Below are positions 1 to 7,181 of a stretch of DNA of 29,900 bases, one piece after another. Position 1 is the first letter of the stretch. The number at the start of each line of letters is the position of its first letter. A model generated the notes under the pieces. It did no database searches, was not told the DNA's origin, and was given only the letters and a program-made list of their open reading frames with translations. A program made the position numbers and the translations under genes. This DNA comes from Sphingomonadaceae bacterium (GTDB lineage Bacteria > Pseudomonadota > Alphaproteobacteria > Sphingomonadales > Sphingomonadaceae), in NCBI GenBank assembly GCA_016742125.1, contig JACVCM010000034.1, positions 1-29,900 on the forward strand, read 5' to 3'.

Positions 1-2
1 GT

Positions 3-380
3 TTCGCCCTGTTGGTTGCTGCTATCGGCGGCGCGACCTGGTACTATGGCGTGCCCGATATCGGGATAGGGATGGCCAGCGCCGAACCAGACCTCAAGAT
101 CGTTCTGAACGAAAATCTGGAGCTCAACGAACGCGCCGACGGGACCCCCTACTTCATCGCAAGCGGCAGCATCGTCAATCCGACCGGGAAAACCCAGAAT
201 GTGCCGGAAATGCTGGTGACGTTGAAGGATGCGGGAGGTCGGCCTGTATATAGCTGGAAGATGAAGCCGAAGGTGCGGTCGCTGGCCCCGGGCGCAAAAG
301 TCGACTTCAGTGAAGCCCGGCTCGATGTGCCGCTTGCCGCGACGCAGATCAGTGTTGGCTGGGTTCTGAACGGCGCCTGA
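3..380 (+). CDS. C-terminal part of a zinc-ribbon (MJ0042/DUF3426-like) membrane protein, 5' truncated by window edge
   Basis: The reading frame is already open at base 3 (FALLVAAIGG...), so the gene begins before the window. What is visible is the end of a hydrophobic segment followed by a soluble domain of about 100 residues with the pattern 'SGSIVNPTGKTQNVP' and 'GRPVYSWKMKP...LAPGAKVDFSEA'. That pattern fits the C-terminal domain of alphaproteobacterial proteins that carry an N-terminal MJ0042-type zinc ribbon, one membrane helix and a DUF3426-like beta domain. The zinc ribbon itself would lie outside the window and is not seen. The internal TTG at base 12 is unlikely to be the true start. 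The last 32 bases overlap the convergent end of fliS. Cellular function of this family is not established. Confidence 0.6.
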   Translation, partial: FALLVAAIGGATWYYGVPDIGIGMASAEPDLKIVLNENLELNERADGTPYFIASGSIVNPTGKTQNVPEMLVTLKDAGGRPVYSWKMKPKVRSLAPGAKVDFSEARLDVPLAATQISVGWVLNGA

Positions 381-771
381 TCGGTCCTAGCGCCTGCCAG
401 GCGTAGGCGATGTTGCTGATCGCCGCGCGAATTTCGGATAGTCTGCTGGCGTTGCCGGGGGTGCAGCTTTCGCTTATTTCCTCGCGGCAGGCGCGGTAGA
501 TGCGAGCCAGTCTCAGGGCAAGTTCGCCGCCTCGCTCAAAATCGATGCTGGCTTCAAGTGCGATGATGATCGATTGGGCTTTGGCGACATGGTTGTTCCC
601 GGAAAGTGATTGGCCCCTCTCCCCGGCGGCAATCGCCAGATCCAGCCTGTGCAGCAGCTCTTCATAAAGCAGTCCGACCAATCCATGCGGACTTGCGCTT
701 TCGACCCGGCTTGAAAGGTCAAGTAGACGATAATGGTCGCTGGCCATGGCCGGGTGCATTCTGGGTGCCAT
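349..771 (-). CDS. fliS: Flagellar export chaperone FliS
   Basis: A 140-residue, mostly helical protein. FliS binds the C-terminal helix of newly made flagellin in the cytoplasm, stops it polymerising and delivers it to the export gate. The N-terminal part 'HYRLLDLSSRVESASPHGLV' followed by 'LLYEELLHRLDLA' matches the FliS signature (a Y near the N-terminus and a helix of the type LLYDGLLRxL). Length fits the family at 120-140 residues. The ATG overlaps the fliD stop by one base (TGATG), so translation is probably coupled. It is the last gene of the flagellar operon. Its 3' end overlaps the convergent upstream gene by 32 bases and I see no intrinsic terminator. Confidence 0.85.
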   Translation of the reverse strand: MAPRMHPAMASDHYRLLDLSSRVESASPHGLVGLLYEELLHRLDLAIAAGERGQSLSGNNHVAKAQSIIIALEASIDFERGGELALRLARIYRACREEISESCTPGNASRLSEIRAAISNIAYAWQALGPIRRRSEPSQH

Positions 772-2132
772 CAGTTTTCACTGTTCCATAGCTTGATCTG
801 CTGTTCCAGATAGCTTTGGGTGCCTTTCAATGCGGCAATGCGGGCGTCCATGCCTGCATATTGCTTCTCAAGCCGCGCCTGATAGGCAGACTCCCGGGCC
901 TCCATTTTTTGTCTGTTTTTTGCGATGTTTTCGGACTCGCGTTGCAGGGCCAGACGGACCTGCTCAAGCGGACCGGTGCTTGCAATCGCCGCGTCGCGGA
1001 GTGCATCGAGGGCGAAGGCAATTCCGGGATCGGTTGCCTCGGTGCGCAGGTTGTCCCGGGGCGGATTGAAGATCGCTTCGACCGCGTCGGGGAAGTCCCG
1101 CAGCGCGGCCTCGAGCTTTGCGCTGTTGAGCGAAACCGTCCCGTCGCGATTGGTCGAAATGCCGACATCGGCCAGCGAGCGGATATTGGCATTGCTGGTC
1201 ATCGGCTGCCCGATAAAGGCGCCCAGTTGACGCTCAAAGCCGCGCAGCGCGGGATTGCCATTATTGGCGATGCGTGCATCCTCCAAATCGCGCCTTAGCG
1301 TGTTGAACACCGACACAAAATCGCGAATCGTCTGCCTCAGGACGTCATTGGGGCGGGCTGCGCCGATCGTCACGGCAACAAGAGGATCGGCCTTTTTCAG
1401 TGAAATGGTCATCCCCGGCACGACGTCGCTGAAGCTGTTGACAGGACGGACATAGGCCACGCCATCCACAGTGAATGCAGCATCGCTTGCGCTTTGGCCG
1501 ACTTCCATCGCGTCGCTGGCAAATTGGGCAAGCCCGGTCCCTGAGCCGGGATCCGCGGTAAGCGAAAAAGCCTTGGCCGCACCGCTTTCGCCTTTCAGGA
1601 CCAGCCGGAAATTTCCGGCATCGTTGATGACGCTTGCGCGCACACCGCTGCCGGTTGCGTTGATGGCGTCCGAAAGACCGTTCAGACTGTCGTTCGACGC
1701 GCCAACCGTGACCGGATAGCTGTTTGCTCCAACAACCAACGTCATGCCGCCTTGTCCGACCGGATTCTCGGCGGAGGCGACATAGCCCGAGTAAATGGTC
1801 TGCGCGCGGGCCAGGCTGCTGATCACGATCTCGCCACTGTAGCTGCCCAGCAAGGCACCGGGATTGGACGTGACTGCGATGGCGTTCGCATCCGAGATAG
1901 TCGGCTGACTGCGCAATGTGCCCCCCGCTGCAAGATTTGCCAGCGAATCCGCAAAGCTGTCGAGGTCGCTTCTTGCCTGCGCAAGCGCGCTGATCTTGCT
2001 CTGGTTGGTGCGGGCGAGCGTGTCGAAACGCTGCGCCTTGGGTGTGCGCGATGCAGCCGCCAGGTCGCGAACCAGCGCGGCCGTGTCGATGCCCGAACCG
2101 ACGCCCAGACTATTTGCAATCGAGCTTTGCAT
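771..2132 (-). CDS. fliD: Flagellar filament cap protein FliD (hook-associated protein 2)
   Basis: A 453-residue protein that forms the cap at the tip of the growing filament and helps flagellin subunits fold into place. The N-terminus 'SIANSLGVGSGIDTAALVRDL' is the classic FliD start (G-x-GSGID-x-xxLV). Residues 1-60 and the last 90 form the heptad-rich coiled-coil arms, with 'QKMEARESAYQARLEKQYAGMDARIAALKGTQSYLEQQ' giving the usual FliD C-terminal helix. Length is normal for the family. The start has a strong ribosome site (AAGGAA, about 6 bases upstream). A 44-base gap separates it from flhB, the largest gap inside the operon, so a weak internal promoter is possible but none is evident. 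Confidence 0.93.
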   Translation of the reverse strand: MQSSIANSLGVGSGIDTAALVRDLAAASRTPKAQRFDTLARTNQSKISALAQARSDLDSFADSLANLAAGGTLRSQPTISDANAIAVTSNPGALLGSYSGEIVISSLARAQTIYSGYVASAENPVGQGGMTLVVGANSYPVTVGASNDSLNGLSDAINATGSGVRASVINDAGNFRLVLKGESGAAKAFSLTADPGSGTGLAQFASDAMEVGQSASDAAFTVDGVAYVRPVNSFSDVVPGMTISLKKADPLVAVTIGAARPNDVLRQTIRDFVSVFNTLRRDLEDARIANNGNPALRGFERQLGAFIGQPMTSNANIRSLADVGISTNRDGTVSLNSAKLEAALRDFPDAVEAIFNPPRDNLRTEATDPGIAFALDALRDAAIASTGPLEQVRLALQRESENIAKNRQKMEARESAYQARLEKQYAGMDARIAALKGTQSYLEQQIKLWNSEN

Positions 2133-2176
2133 TTCCCGTTCCTTCCAATGCCAATACGGCGGGTTGGCGGCCGGCT

Positions 2177-3316
2177 TTAGGCTGACCTCCGCCCTTCGGC
2201 ATCGAAGCGCTTGGTTGCGGGCACCTCGACAACGGGTTTGGCCAGATTGTCTGCCAATGTGCTGTCCAGCCGGAACACAAAGGCGAGAATGGTGGCGACC
2301 GCGACGTATAAATCTTCGGAAATCGTCCTGCCTGTGCGGGTTGTGAAATAGATGGCGCGGGTGAGTTGCGGGTATTCGAGCGTGGGTACGCGGCCTGCCT
2401 TCGCCAACGCCTTGATGGCCAGTGCAACTTCGCCGCGACCGCGCGCGACCACGACCGGTGCAAGGTCCAGACCGGGACGATAGCGTAAGGCAACCGCAAA
2501 ATGGCTAGGGTTGGTAAGAACGACGCTGGCATCTGCCATGCCCTTGCGCGCCGATGACATCAACACCTCTTGCTGACGGGCGCGCTGAGCCTGCTTGAGT
2601 TCGGGCGCGCCGTCGCTTTGACGCATTTCTTCCTTCAGTTGCTGCTTCGACATGCGCAGCCGCTGATTGCGGCGAAGCCACTGCATTGGAACGTCAATCC
2701 CGGCTATCAGGACCAGCCCGGCGCACAGCAGGATGATCGCCGTCGCCAGTCTGTCGCCCATATATGCAACCGCGCTCGCCGGATCGGCAGCCGCAAGGCC
2801 TGGCAGGTCGGTCATGTTGCCGACTATGATCCAGTATCCGGCACAGCCGAGCGCCATGACTTTGGCGCTTGCCTTCAACAGCTCGATCCCGCCCTGCATT
2901 CCAAACATGCGTTTCAACCCGGTAAGCGGATTGATGCGACTGCCCTTGAACGTCATCGACTTGCCGCGCATCCCGAGTGACCCGAGCATGGCTGGTGCGG
3001 CGAGCGCGGCGACGATGCTCAATGCCAGCAACCCGAAAAACGGAACGGCCAGTTGCGCAAGCGGAGCGGCTATCGGATCGAACGGCTGAAAGCTGCCAGG
3101 ATTGGAAAGGTCCAGCGTCAGTCCGCCTCTCAACAGCGCTTTGCTGGCGGAAAAGAACCAGCCGCCAAGCGCTATCAGCCATGCTGCCCCCGCCAGCATC
3201 ATCATCGCCGTCGCCAGTTCCTTCGATTGAAGAACATCGCCTTCCTTGACTGCGTCGGCCTTGCGCTTTGCGGTTGGCGCTTCGGTCTGCTGGTCCCTGT
3301 CAGGGGCTTCAGCCAT
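2177..3316 (-). CDS. flhB: Flagellar export gate protein FlhB
   Basis: A 379-residue inner-membrane protein of the flagellar type III export gate. It switches export from rod/hook to filament substrates after cleaving itself. Seen in order: a charged N-terminus 'QQTEAPTAKRK', four hydrophobic segments within residues 33-210, the FlhB signature 'SRINPLTGLKRMFG' at about 126-139, and the cytoplasmic autocleavage domain. The cleavage motif reads NPSH (residues 269-272) instead of the usual NPTH. The start was placed at 3316, not at an in-frame ATG 36 bases upstream, because a strong GGAGG lies 5 bases before it and the protein then begins with the family-typical MAEAPDRD. This start overlaps fliR by 8 bases. 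Confidence 0.95.
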   Translation of the reverse strand: MAEAPDRDQQTEAPTAKRKADAVKEGDVLQSKELATAMMMLAGAAWLIALGGWFFSASKALLRGGLTLDLSNPGSFQPFDPIAAPLAQLAVPFFGLLALSIVAALAAPAMLGSLGMRGKSMTFKGSRINPLTGLKRMFGMQGGIELLKASAKVMALGCAGYWIIVGNMTDLPGLAAADPASAVAYMGDRLATAIILLCAGLVLIAGIDVPMQWLRRNQRLRMSKQQLKEEMRQSDGAPELKQAQRARQQEVLMSSARKGMADASVVLTNPSHFAVALRYRPGLDLAPVVVARGRGEVALAIKALAKAGRVPTLEYPQLTRAIYFTTRTGRTISEDLYVAVATILAFVFRLDSTLADNLAKPVVEVPATKRFDAEGRRSA

Positions 3317-4094
3317 TGCCACCTCCGACGAGTTGCGCCTGGTCGAGCGCAAGGCGGATGGTGCTGCTGATCGTGTCGGCCATCACCGGCGCAGCCGTTC
3401 CGAGCAGCAATATGCCCGCCAGAAGCGCGGCGGGCATGCCAACCGCAAAGAGATTCAGCGCCGGTGCAGAACGTGCGATCATCGCCATGATTATCTGGAC
3501 GAGCACGAGGGCAAAGCCTACCGGGAGCGCAATCGACAACCCGGCGGCAAAGGCCAGGCTGCCGAATTTGGCGATCCCGTTCACGGCAGGGAAGGACAGC
3601 CACGCCGCGCCAGGCGGCAGCGCGCGATAGCTTTCGGCAATAGTCGCAATCAACGCCAGGTGGCCGTCTGCCGCAAGAAACAGGAACATCGCGAGCATCG
3701 ACAGGAACTGTCCGACCGCCGGGCTTGCGCTGCCCGTCCCGGGATCTGCCATGGAGACAAAGCCGAGGCCCATTGCGTTGCTGATCGCCTCGCCCGCGAC
3801 AAGCGCAGTGGCGAATACAATCTGGATGACGAAGCCCAGCGCAAGACCCGCGACTGCTTCTGCTACGATGAAGAAAAAGCCCGGGATGGAGATAATACCG
3901 GCTGCGGGCAGGACCATGTTCGCTGCGGCGGCGGACGGGATGCCAACTGCAAGCGCCAGCACCAGCCGCAACTGCACCGGCACCGATCCCGCGCCGAACA
4001 AGGGCGCCGCGAGAAATGCAGCACCGGGCCTTATCATCGCCAGCATCCAGACAAGCGCCTGCTGCTCGAGATTTTCCAAGCCGGTCGGGATCAT
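3309..4094 (-). CDS. fliR: Flagellar export gate protein FliR
   Basis: A 261-residue, very hydrophobic protein with about six membrane segments. FliR joins FliP and FliQ in the export pore at the centre of the MS-ring. The pattern 'MLAMIRPGAAFLAAPLFGAGSVPVQLRLVLALAVG' near the N-terminus is characteristic (RxxxxxxxxPxFG...P...R). 'AVAGLALGFVIQIVFATALVAGEAISNAMGLG' and 'DPGTGSASPAVGQFL' are typical FliR blocks. The ATG overlaps the fliQ stop by four bases (ATGA), and the 3' end overlaps flhB by 8 bases. Confidence 0.93.
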   Translation of the reverse strand: MIPTGLENLEQQALVWMLAMIRPGAAFLAAPLFGAGSVPVQLRLVLALAVGIPSAAAANMVLPAAGIISIPGFFFIVAEAVAGLALGFVIQIVFATALVAGEAISNAMGLGFVSMADPGTGSASPAVGQFLSMLAMFLFLAADGHLALIATIAESYRALPPGAAWLSFPAVNGIAKFGSLAFAAGLSIALPVGFALVLVQIIMAMIARSAPALNLFAVGMPAALLAGILLLGTAAPVMADTISSTIRLALDQAQLVGGGNG

Positions 4095-4360
4095 CGAACG
4101 AGAAGTGGTATTTGTGCGAAGATGTCTTTGGTGAAGTCTGCGAGCAGGATCATGATGCTGGACCCAAAGAGTGTGAGCGCAATGGCGACGACAATCAGCT
4201 TGGGCACGAAGCTCAGCGTCTGTTCGTTGATGGAGGTCGCCGCTTGCACCATGCCGAGCAGGATGCCCGCAACCAGCGCCGGAACCAGGATCGGAGCCGA
4301 CCCCAGTGCCAGTATCCAGAGCGCCTGTTGCGCGATACCGATAAAATAATCCTGGTCCAT
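4091..4360 (-). CDS. fliQ: Flagellar export gate protein FliQ
   Basis: An 89-residue protein with two membrane helices, the normal size for FliQ. Four copies pack around FliP/FliR in the export gate. 'ILALGSAPILVPALVAGILLGMVQAATSINEQTLSFVPKL' is the family signature (P-x-L-x-x-x-x-x-G-x-x-x-x-x-QAAT-x-I-x-EQTL-x-F-x-PK). It lies four bases after the fliP stop and shares ATGA with fliR. Confidence 0.95.
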   Translation of the reverse strand: MDQDYFIGIAQQALWILALGSAPILVPALVAGILLGMVQAATSINEQTLSFVPKLIVVAIALTLFGSSIMILLADFTKDIFAQIPLLVR

Positions 4361-4364
4361 GTTG

Positions 4365-5117
4365 TTAGTTCACAAACGAACTGGCCAGCGACCCCATGGT
4401 CAACGCCCAACCGTCGACGAGGACGAACAATAGCAGCTTGAACGGCATCGAAATGATCGTCGGCGACAGCATCACCATGCCCAGCGACATCAACGCCGAT
4501 GCAACTACAAGATCGATGATAAGGAAGGGCAAGAAGATCATGAAACCGATCTGGAAAGCGGTTTTGAGTTCGCTGGTGACAAAGGCGGGCAGCAGGATCG
4601 AAAAGGGCACATCGGCAGGCTTTGCGAATTTTCCTGCATTTGCGATGTCGCTGAACAGTGCCAGATCCGGTTTGCGCGTCTGCTTGATCATGAAGCCATG
4701 TATCGCCGTGGCCGATGTCGACAGCGCCTGCTCGAACGTCACCTCGTCCCGGCCGTAGGGCTCGAGCGCCTGCGTGTTGATCGTGCTGAGCACAGGCTGC
4801 ATCACGAAGATGCTGAGGAACAAAGATAGCCCGACCAGCACCTGATTGGGCGGCGTTTGCTGAAGCCCCAGTGCCTGCCGCAGAATGGACAGCACGATGA
4901 TGATGCGCGTGAAGCTGGTCATCATCAGGAGCAGCGACGGCAGGACCGTCAGCAACCCCATCAGCAACAATACCTGGAGCGATAGCGATAGCGGGCGTCC
5001 GTCTCCTGCGACGGTGTCGAGCGCCTTTTCCATGCCAGCGCCGGCTGGTGTGGCAAAGGTCGCATCCACACCGACCAGTGCGATCGCAATGAAGATAAGG
5101 ATCGGCACCTTACGCAT
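4365..5117 (-). CDS. fliP: Flagellar export gate protein FliP
   Basis: A 250-residue protein, normal FliP size. It has a cleavable-looking hydrophobic N-terminus (MRKVPILIFIAIALVG) and then the conserved core. Recognised blocks are 'LPSLLLMMTSFTRIIIVLSILRQALGLQQTPPNQVLVGLSLFL', 'LLPAFVTSELKTAFQIGFMIFLPFLIIDLVVAS' and 'LFVLVDGWALTMGSL', all diagnostic for FliP. FliP forms the pentameric core of the export pore. The open frame extends to an ATG 72 bases upstream, but I chose 5117. AAGGA stands 8 bases before it, it gives a normal leader, and it makes an 8-base overlap with fliO like other junctions of this operon. Confidence 0.95.
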   Translation of the reverse strand: MRKVPILIFIAIALVGVDATFATPAGAGMEKALDTVAGDGRPLSLSLQVLLLMGLLTVLPSLLLMMTSFTRIIIVLSILRQALGLQQTPPNQVLVGLSLFLSIFVMQPVLSTINTQALEPYGRDEVTFEQALSTSATAIHGFMIKQTRKPDLALFSDIANAGKFAKPADVPFSILLPAFVTSELKTAFQIGFMIFLPFLIIDLVVASALMSLGMVMLSPTIISMPFKLLLFVLVDGWALTMGSLASSFVN

Positions 5118-5376
5118 CGAAGATATCCTTCGAAGCAAGCCTGCTGATGCCGCTCCGCGAAACGCCGAGCAAGATGCTGTCGCCAGCAAATTCCACCACG
5201 AGTAATTTGCCGTTGGTGCCCAGCGTCACCGCATCGACAATCCGCACGGGGCGGCTGTTTTCGGGTCTCACCGGAAGGCCGAGCTGAACCCGTTTCCACA
5301 GCCATAGCGAGCCCCAGGCAAGGCCGCCGATCAACGGCACGACCAGCATGAGCCTAAGAATATAGTCGATAATCAC
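5110..5376 (-). CDS. fliO: Flagellar biosynthesis protein FliO
   Basis: A short 88-residue protein with one N-terminal membrane helix (residues 5-27) and a small cytoplasmic domain. 'VRIVDAVTLGTNGKLLVVEFAGDSILLGVSRSGISRLAS' matches the FliO family (RL-x-x-x-x-x-LG-x-x-x-x-x-LVEV-x-x-x-x-LLLGV). FliO assists assembly of the FliP ring and is the least conserved gate protein, so assignment rests partly on its position between fliN and fliP. It starts with GTG, and GTGA overlaps the fliN stop. Confidence 0.85.
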   Translation of the reverse strand: MIIDYILRLMLVVPLIGGLAWGSLWLWKRVQLGLPVRPENSRPVRIVDAVTLGTNGKLLVVEFAGDSILLGVSRSGISRLASKDIFDA

Positions 5377-5708
5377 GACTTACGCTCCATCCCGGTAAGA
5401 TGGCGGTCGGCTGCGACAACATCGACCACCCGGATGCCGTAACGTGCGTTCACTTCGACAATTTCGCCTTTGGCCACCAATGTGCCATTTACCAATATGT
5501 CGAGCAGATCATTGGCCTGTCGATCGAGTTCGACGACCCGACCTTCGCTGAGGTCGAGCAATTCGGCAAAAGTCATCGAGGCCGATCCCACCTCCACCGA
5601 CAAGCGCAGTGGAATATCCGCCAAAAGGCCGATATTAGACGTCGAGCCGGGGCGCGTCGGACCCCGTTCCATTTCTTTCAGGCTTGGGGCTTCGGTCATG
5701 TCACTCAT
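5373..5708 (-). CDS. fliN: Flagellar motor switch protein FliN
   Basis: A 111-residue protein made almost wholly of one SPOA domain. 'LLADIPLRLSVEVGSASMTFAELLDLSEGRVVELDR' and 'DILVNGTLVAKGEIVEVNARYGIRVVDVV' are textbook FliN blocks. FliN sits in the cytoplasmic C-ring and binds FliH-FliI as well as FliM. The start at 5708 (MSDMTEAPS) was preferred over an ATG 72 bases upstream because AAGGA lies upstream at proper spacing and the overlap with fliM is then 8 bases (ATGAGTGA). Confidence 0.93.
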   Translation of the reverse strand: MSDMTEAPSLKEMERGPTRPGSTSNIGLLADIPLRLSVEVGSASMTFAELLDLSEGRVVELDRQANDLLDILVNGTLVAKGEIVEVNARYGIRVVDVVAADRHLTGMERKS

Positions 5709-6558
5709 CAGATGATCCTTCGATTTTTTCGATTTTGAGGGCGGCGCGGCCATTTTTTTCGCCAATCGTGCCGTATGCAAAGTCCCTTCCAGCCACAGTG
5801 AATGTGGTCATTTCTGGTAAGAACAGCGGGATGATATCGCCGGAAGCGAGCGACAGCAGGCGGGCGGCGGAAATCCGGGTGCTGGCCAGCACCATGTGGA
5901 CCGAAACCTTGACCAGCCTCGCGGCCGCCTGCATTTTGGTTTGCCACATCATGTCGGGATTGGCGGAAGTCTCCGGCGAGACTGCCAACCGTCCAGCGAT
6001 CTTGACCGCGGTGGCAATGTCCAGGAATAAGCTGAGTGTCGTCGCCTTGATCGACGGGCATTGCAGAAAAATGCTCAGAACGGCAATCCGGTCTCGGGTC
6101 TTCGGCCATCCGAAGCCGAGAATATCTGATTGCAGTTCGGCTGGGAATCCGGGGTCGGCGCGATCCAGCCCAATCGCCGTTGGCAGGCATGCTTGCAATC
6201 TTGCGATCAGTTGCTCGGCGAAATTTGTTTCGGATGCAGTAAATGCGCCGCGCGGCAAAATGTCACCGGAGCCGCCATATTGGATATCGACCATCTGGCT
6301 GATAAAATGTCCAGGGATATGGAGAACAAGCTCATCCTGTTGCGTACCTGTCTGGAATCGCGCGACCATTCCGAACAGATTCTGGGCGCTTCGCCATTCG
6401 CTATAGCGCGACAGGGTCGGTGCCCCAAAGCTGGCGACGACCTGCGCGCGGGCTGGGAGAAAATTTGGTAGGTCACGGGCCAATGCGGCGGCAACGGCCG
6501 ACAGCGGTGCCAGCGCGTCTTCTTCGTCATTGGGGCGGACTAGGCTTACGGGCGTCAT
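5701..6558 (-). CDS. fliM: Flagellar motor switch protein FliM, short form without the usual N-terminal CheY-binding peptide
   Basis: A 285-residue C-ring protein, shorter than the usual 320-340. The middle domain includes 'HFISQMVDIQYGGSGDILPRG', with the conserved GGxG loop at residues 95-98 that contacts FliG. The C-terminal SPOA domain ends 'TFTVAGRDFAYGTIGEKNGRAALKIEKI'. The N-terminus reads MTPVSLVRPNDEEDALAPL and runs straight into the middle domain. The conserved FliM start (xLSQxEIDALL, the CheY-P docking peptide) is not present. The ATG overlaps the fliL stop (ATGA), which fixes the start, so the missing peptide is not a start-site error. Confidence 0.88.
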   Translation of the reverse strand: MTPVSLVRPNDEEDALAPLSAVAAALARDLPNFLPARAQVVASFGAPTLSRYSEWRSAQNLFGMVARFQTGTQQDELVLHIPGHFISQMVDIQYGGSGDILPRGAFTASETNFAEQLIARLQACLPTAIGLDRADPGFPAELQSDILGFGWPKTRDRIAVLSIFLQCPSIKATTLSLFLDIATAVKIAGRLAVSPETSANPDMMWQTKMQAAARLVKVSVHMVLASTRISAARLLSLASGDIIPLFLPEMTTFTVAGRDFAYGTIGEKNGRAALKIEKIEGSSDE

Positions 6559-7166
6559 TGAATCACCAGATTCGTGAAATAGACATTGTCGATGCCGCCG
6601 AAATTTTCCTTTTCGCGCAACACGGCGTTGATGGCCCGGGTCAGGTCGCGCTGGAGAAGCTGCTTGCCCTGCGGTGTCGCCAGCACCGCCGCATCTTGCT
6701 GCGATAACACCATCAATATGGCCGAGCGGATCGGAACGCTCTGACGCTGGACATTCTGCACGACCTTGCCATCATAATAGGTTGCAAGGCTGAGGCCCAT
6801 CTGCACGAACCCTGCACCATCGGCAAGATTCGCGGTAAAGCTCTGCTCCAGCCCGACATAGGTCACCTCATATTTTTGGGGGTCCACCGGAACACGGTCG
6901 TTTTTGACGGCAACTGTACCTTCTTTAAGAATCGGGGCAGCGTCTGCGCCCGTTTCGGCGGGTATCTCGGGCTCGTCGCTCCGTTCGACCAGCTTGGGCG
7001 AGCTGGGATCATTGCCATGATCCTCACCGGCAATGCCGCCCGTTAGATATACGCCGGCGCCCGCGCCACCTGCTATAAGGGCGGCCGCACCGACGGTAGC
7101 AACCATCAGCTTTTTCCCCTTTTTCGACTTCGCATCGCTACTCATGTTAGTTTCTGTCTTGCTCAT
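6555..7166 (-). CDS. fliL: Flagellar basal-body-associated protein FliL
   Basis: A 203-residue protein with a lysine-rich N-terminus, one membrane helix (about residues 20-45) and a periplasmic domain after an acidic, proline-rich linker. 'MGLSLATYYDGKVVQNVQRQSVPIRSAILMVLSQQDAAVLATPQGKQLLQRDLTRAINAVL' and the final 'GGIDNVYFTNLVIQ' are the FliL signature (R-x-x-x-L-x-x-Ls-x-x-x-x-x-L-x-x-x-x-GK-x-x-Lr...V-x-x-VyFt-x-FviQ). FliL surrounds the stator units and supports torque. A ribosome site (GGAAAGAAG) lies in the 15-base gap after fliK. Confidence 0.92.
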   Translation of the reverse strand: MSKTETNMSSDAKSKKGKKLMVATVGAAALIAGGAGAGVYLTGGIAGEDHGNDPSSPKLVERSDEPEIPAETGADAAPILKEGTVAVKNDRVPVDPQKYEVTYVGLEQSFTANLADGAGFVQMGLSLATYYDGKVVQNVQRQSVPIRSAILMVLSQQDAAVLATPQGKQLLQRDLTRAINAVLREKENFGGIDNVYFTNLVIQ

Positions 7167-7181
7167 CTTGTCTTCTTTCCG

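Noticed and set aside
3246..4349. 367-codon plus-strand open frame opposite fliR and flhB
   Set aside because: It is an antisense shadow with very high Arg/His/Gln/Gly content and no motif; fliR and flhB on the other strand are certain.
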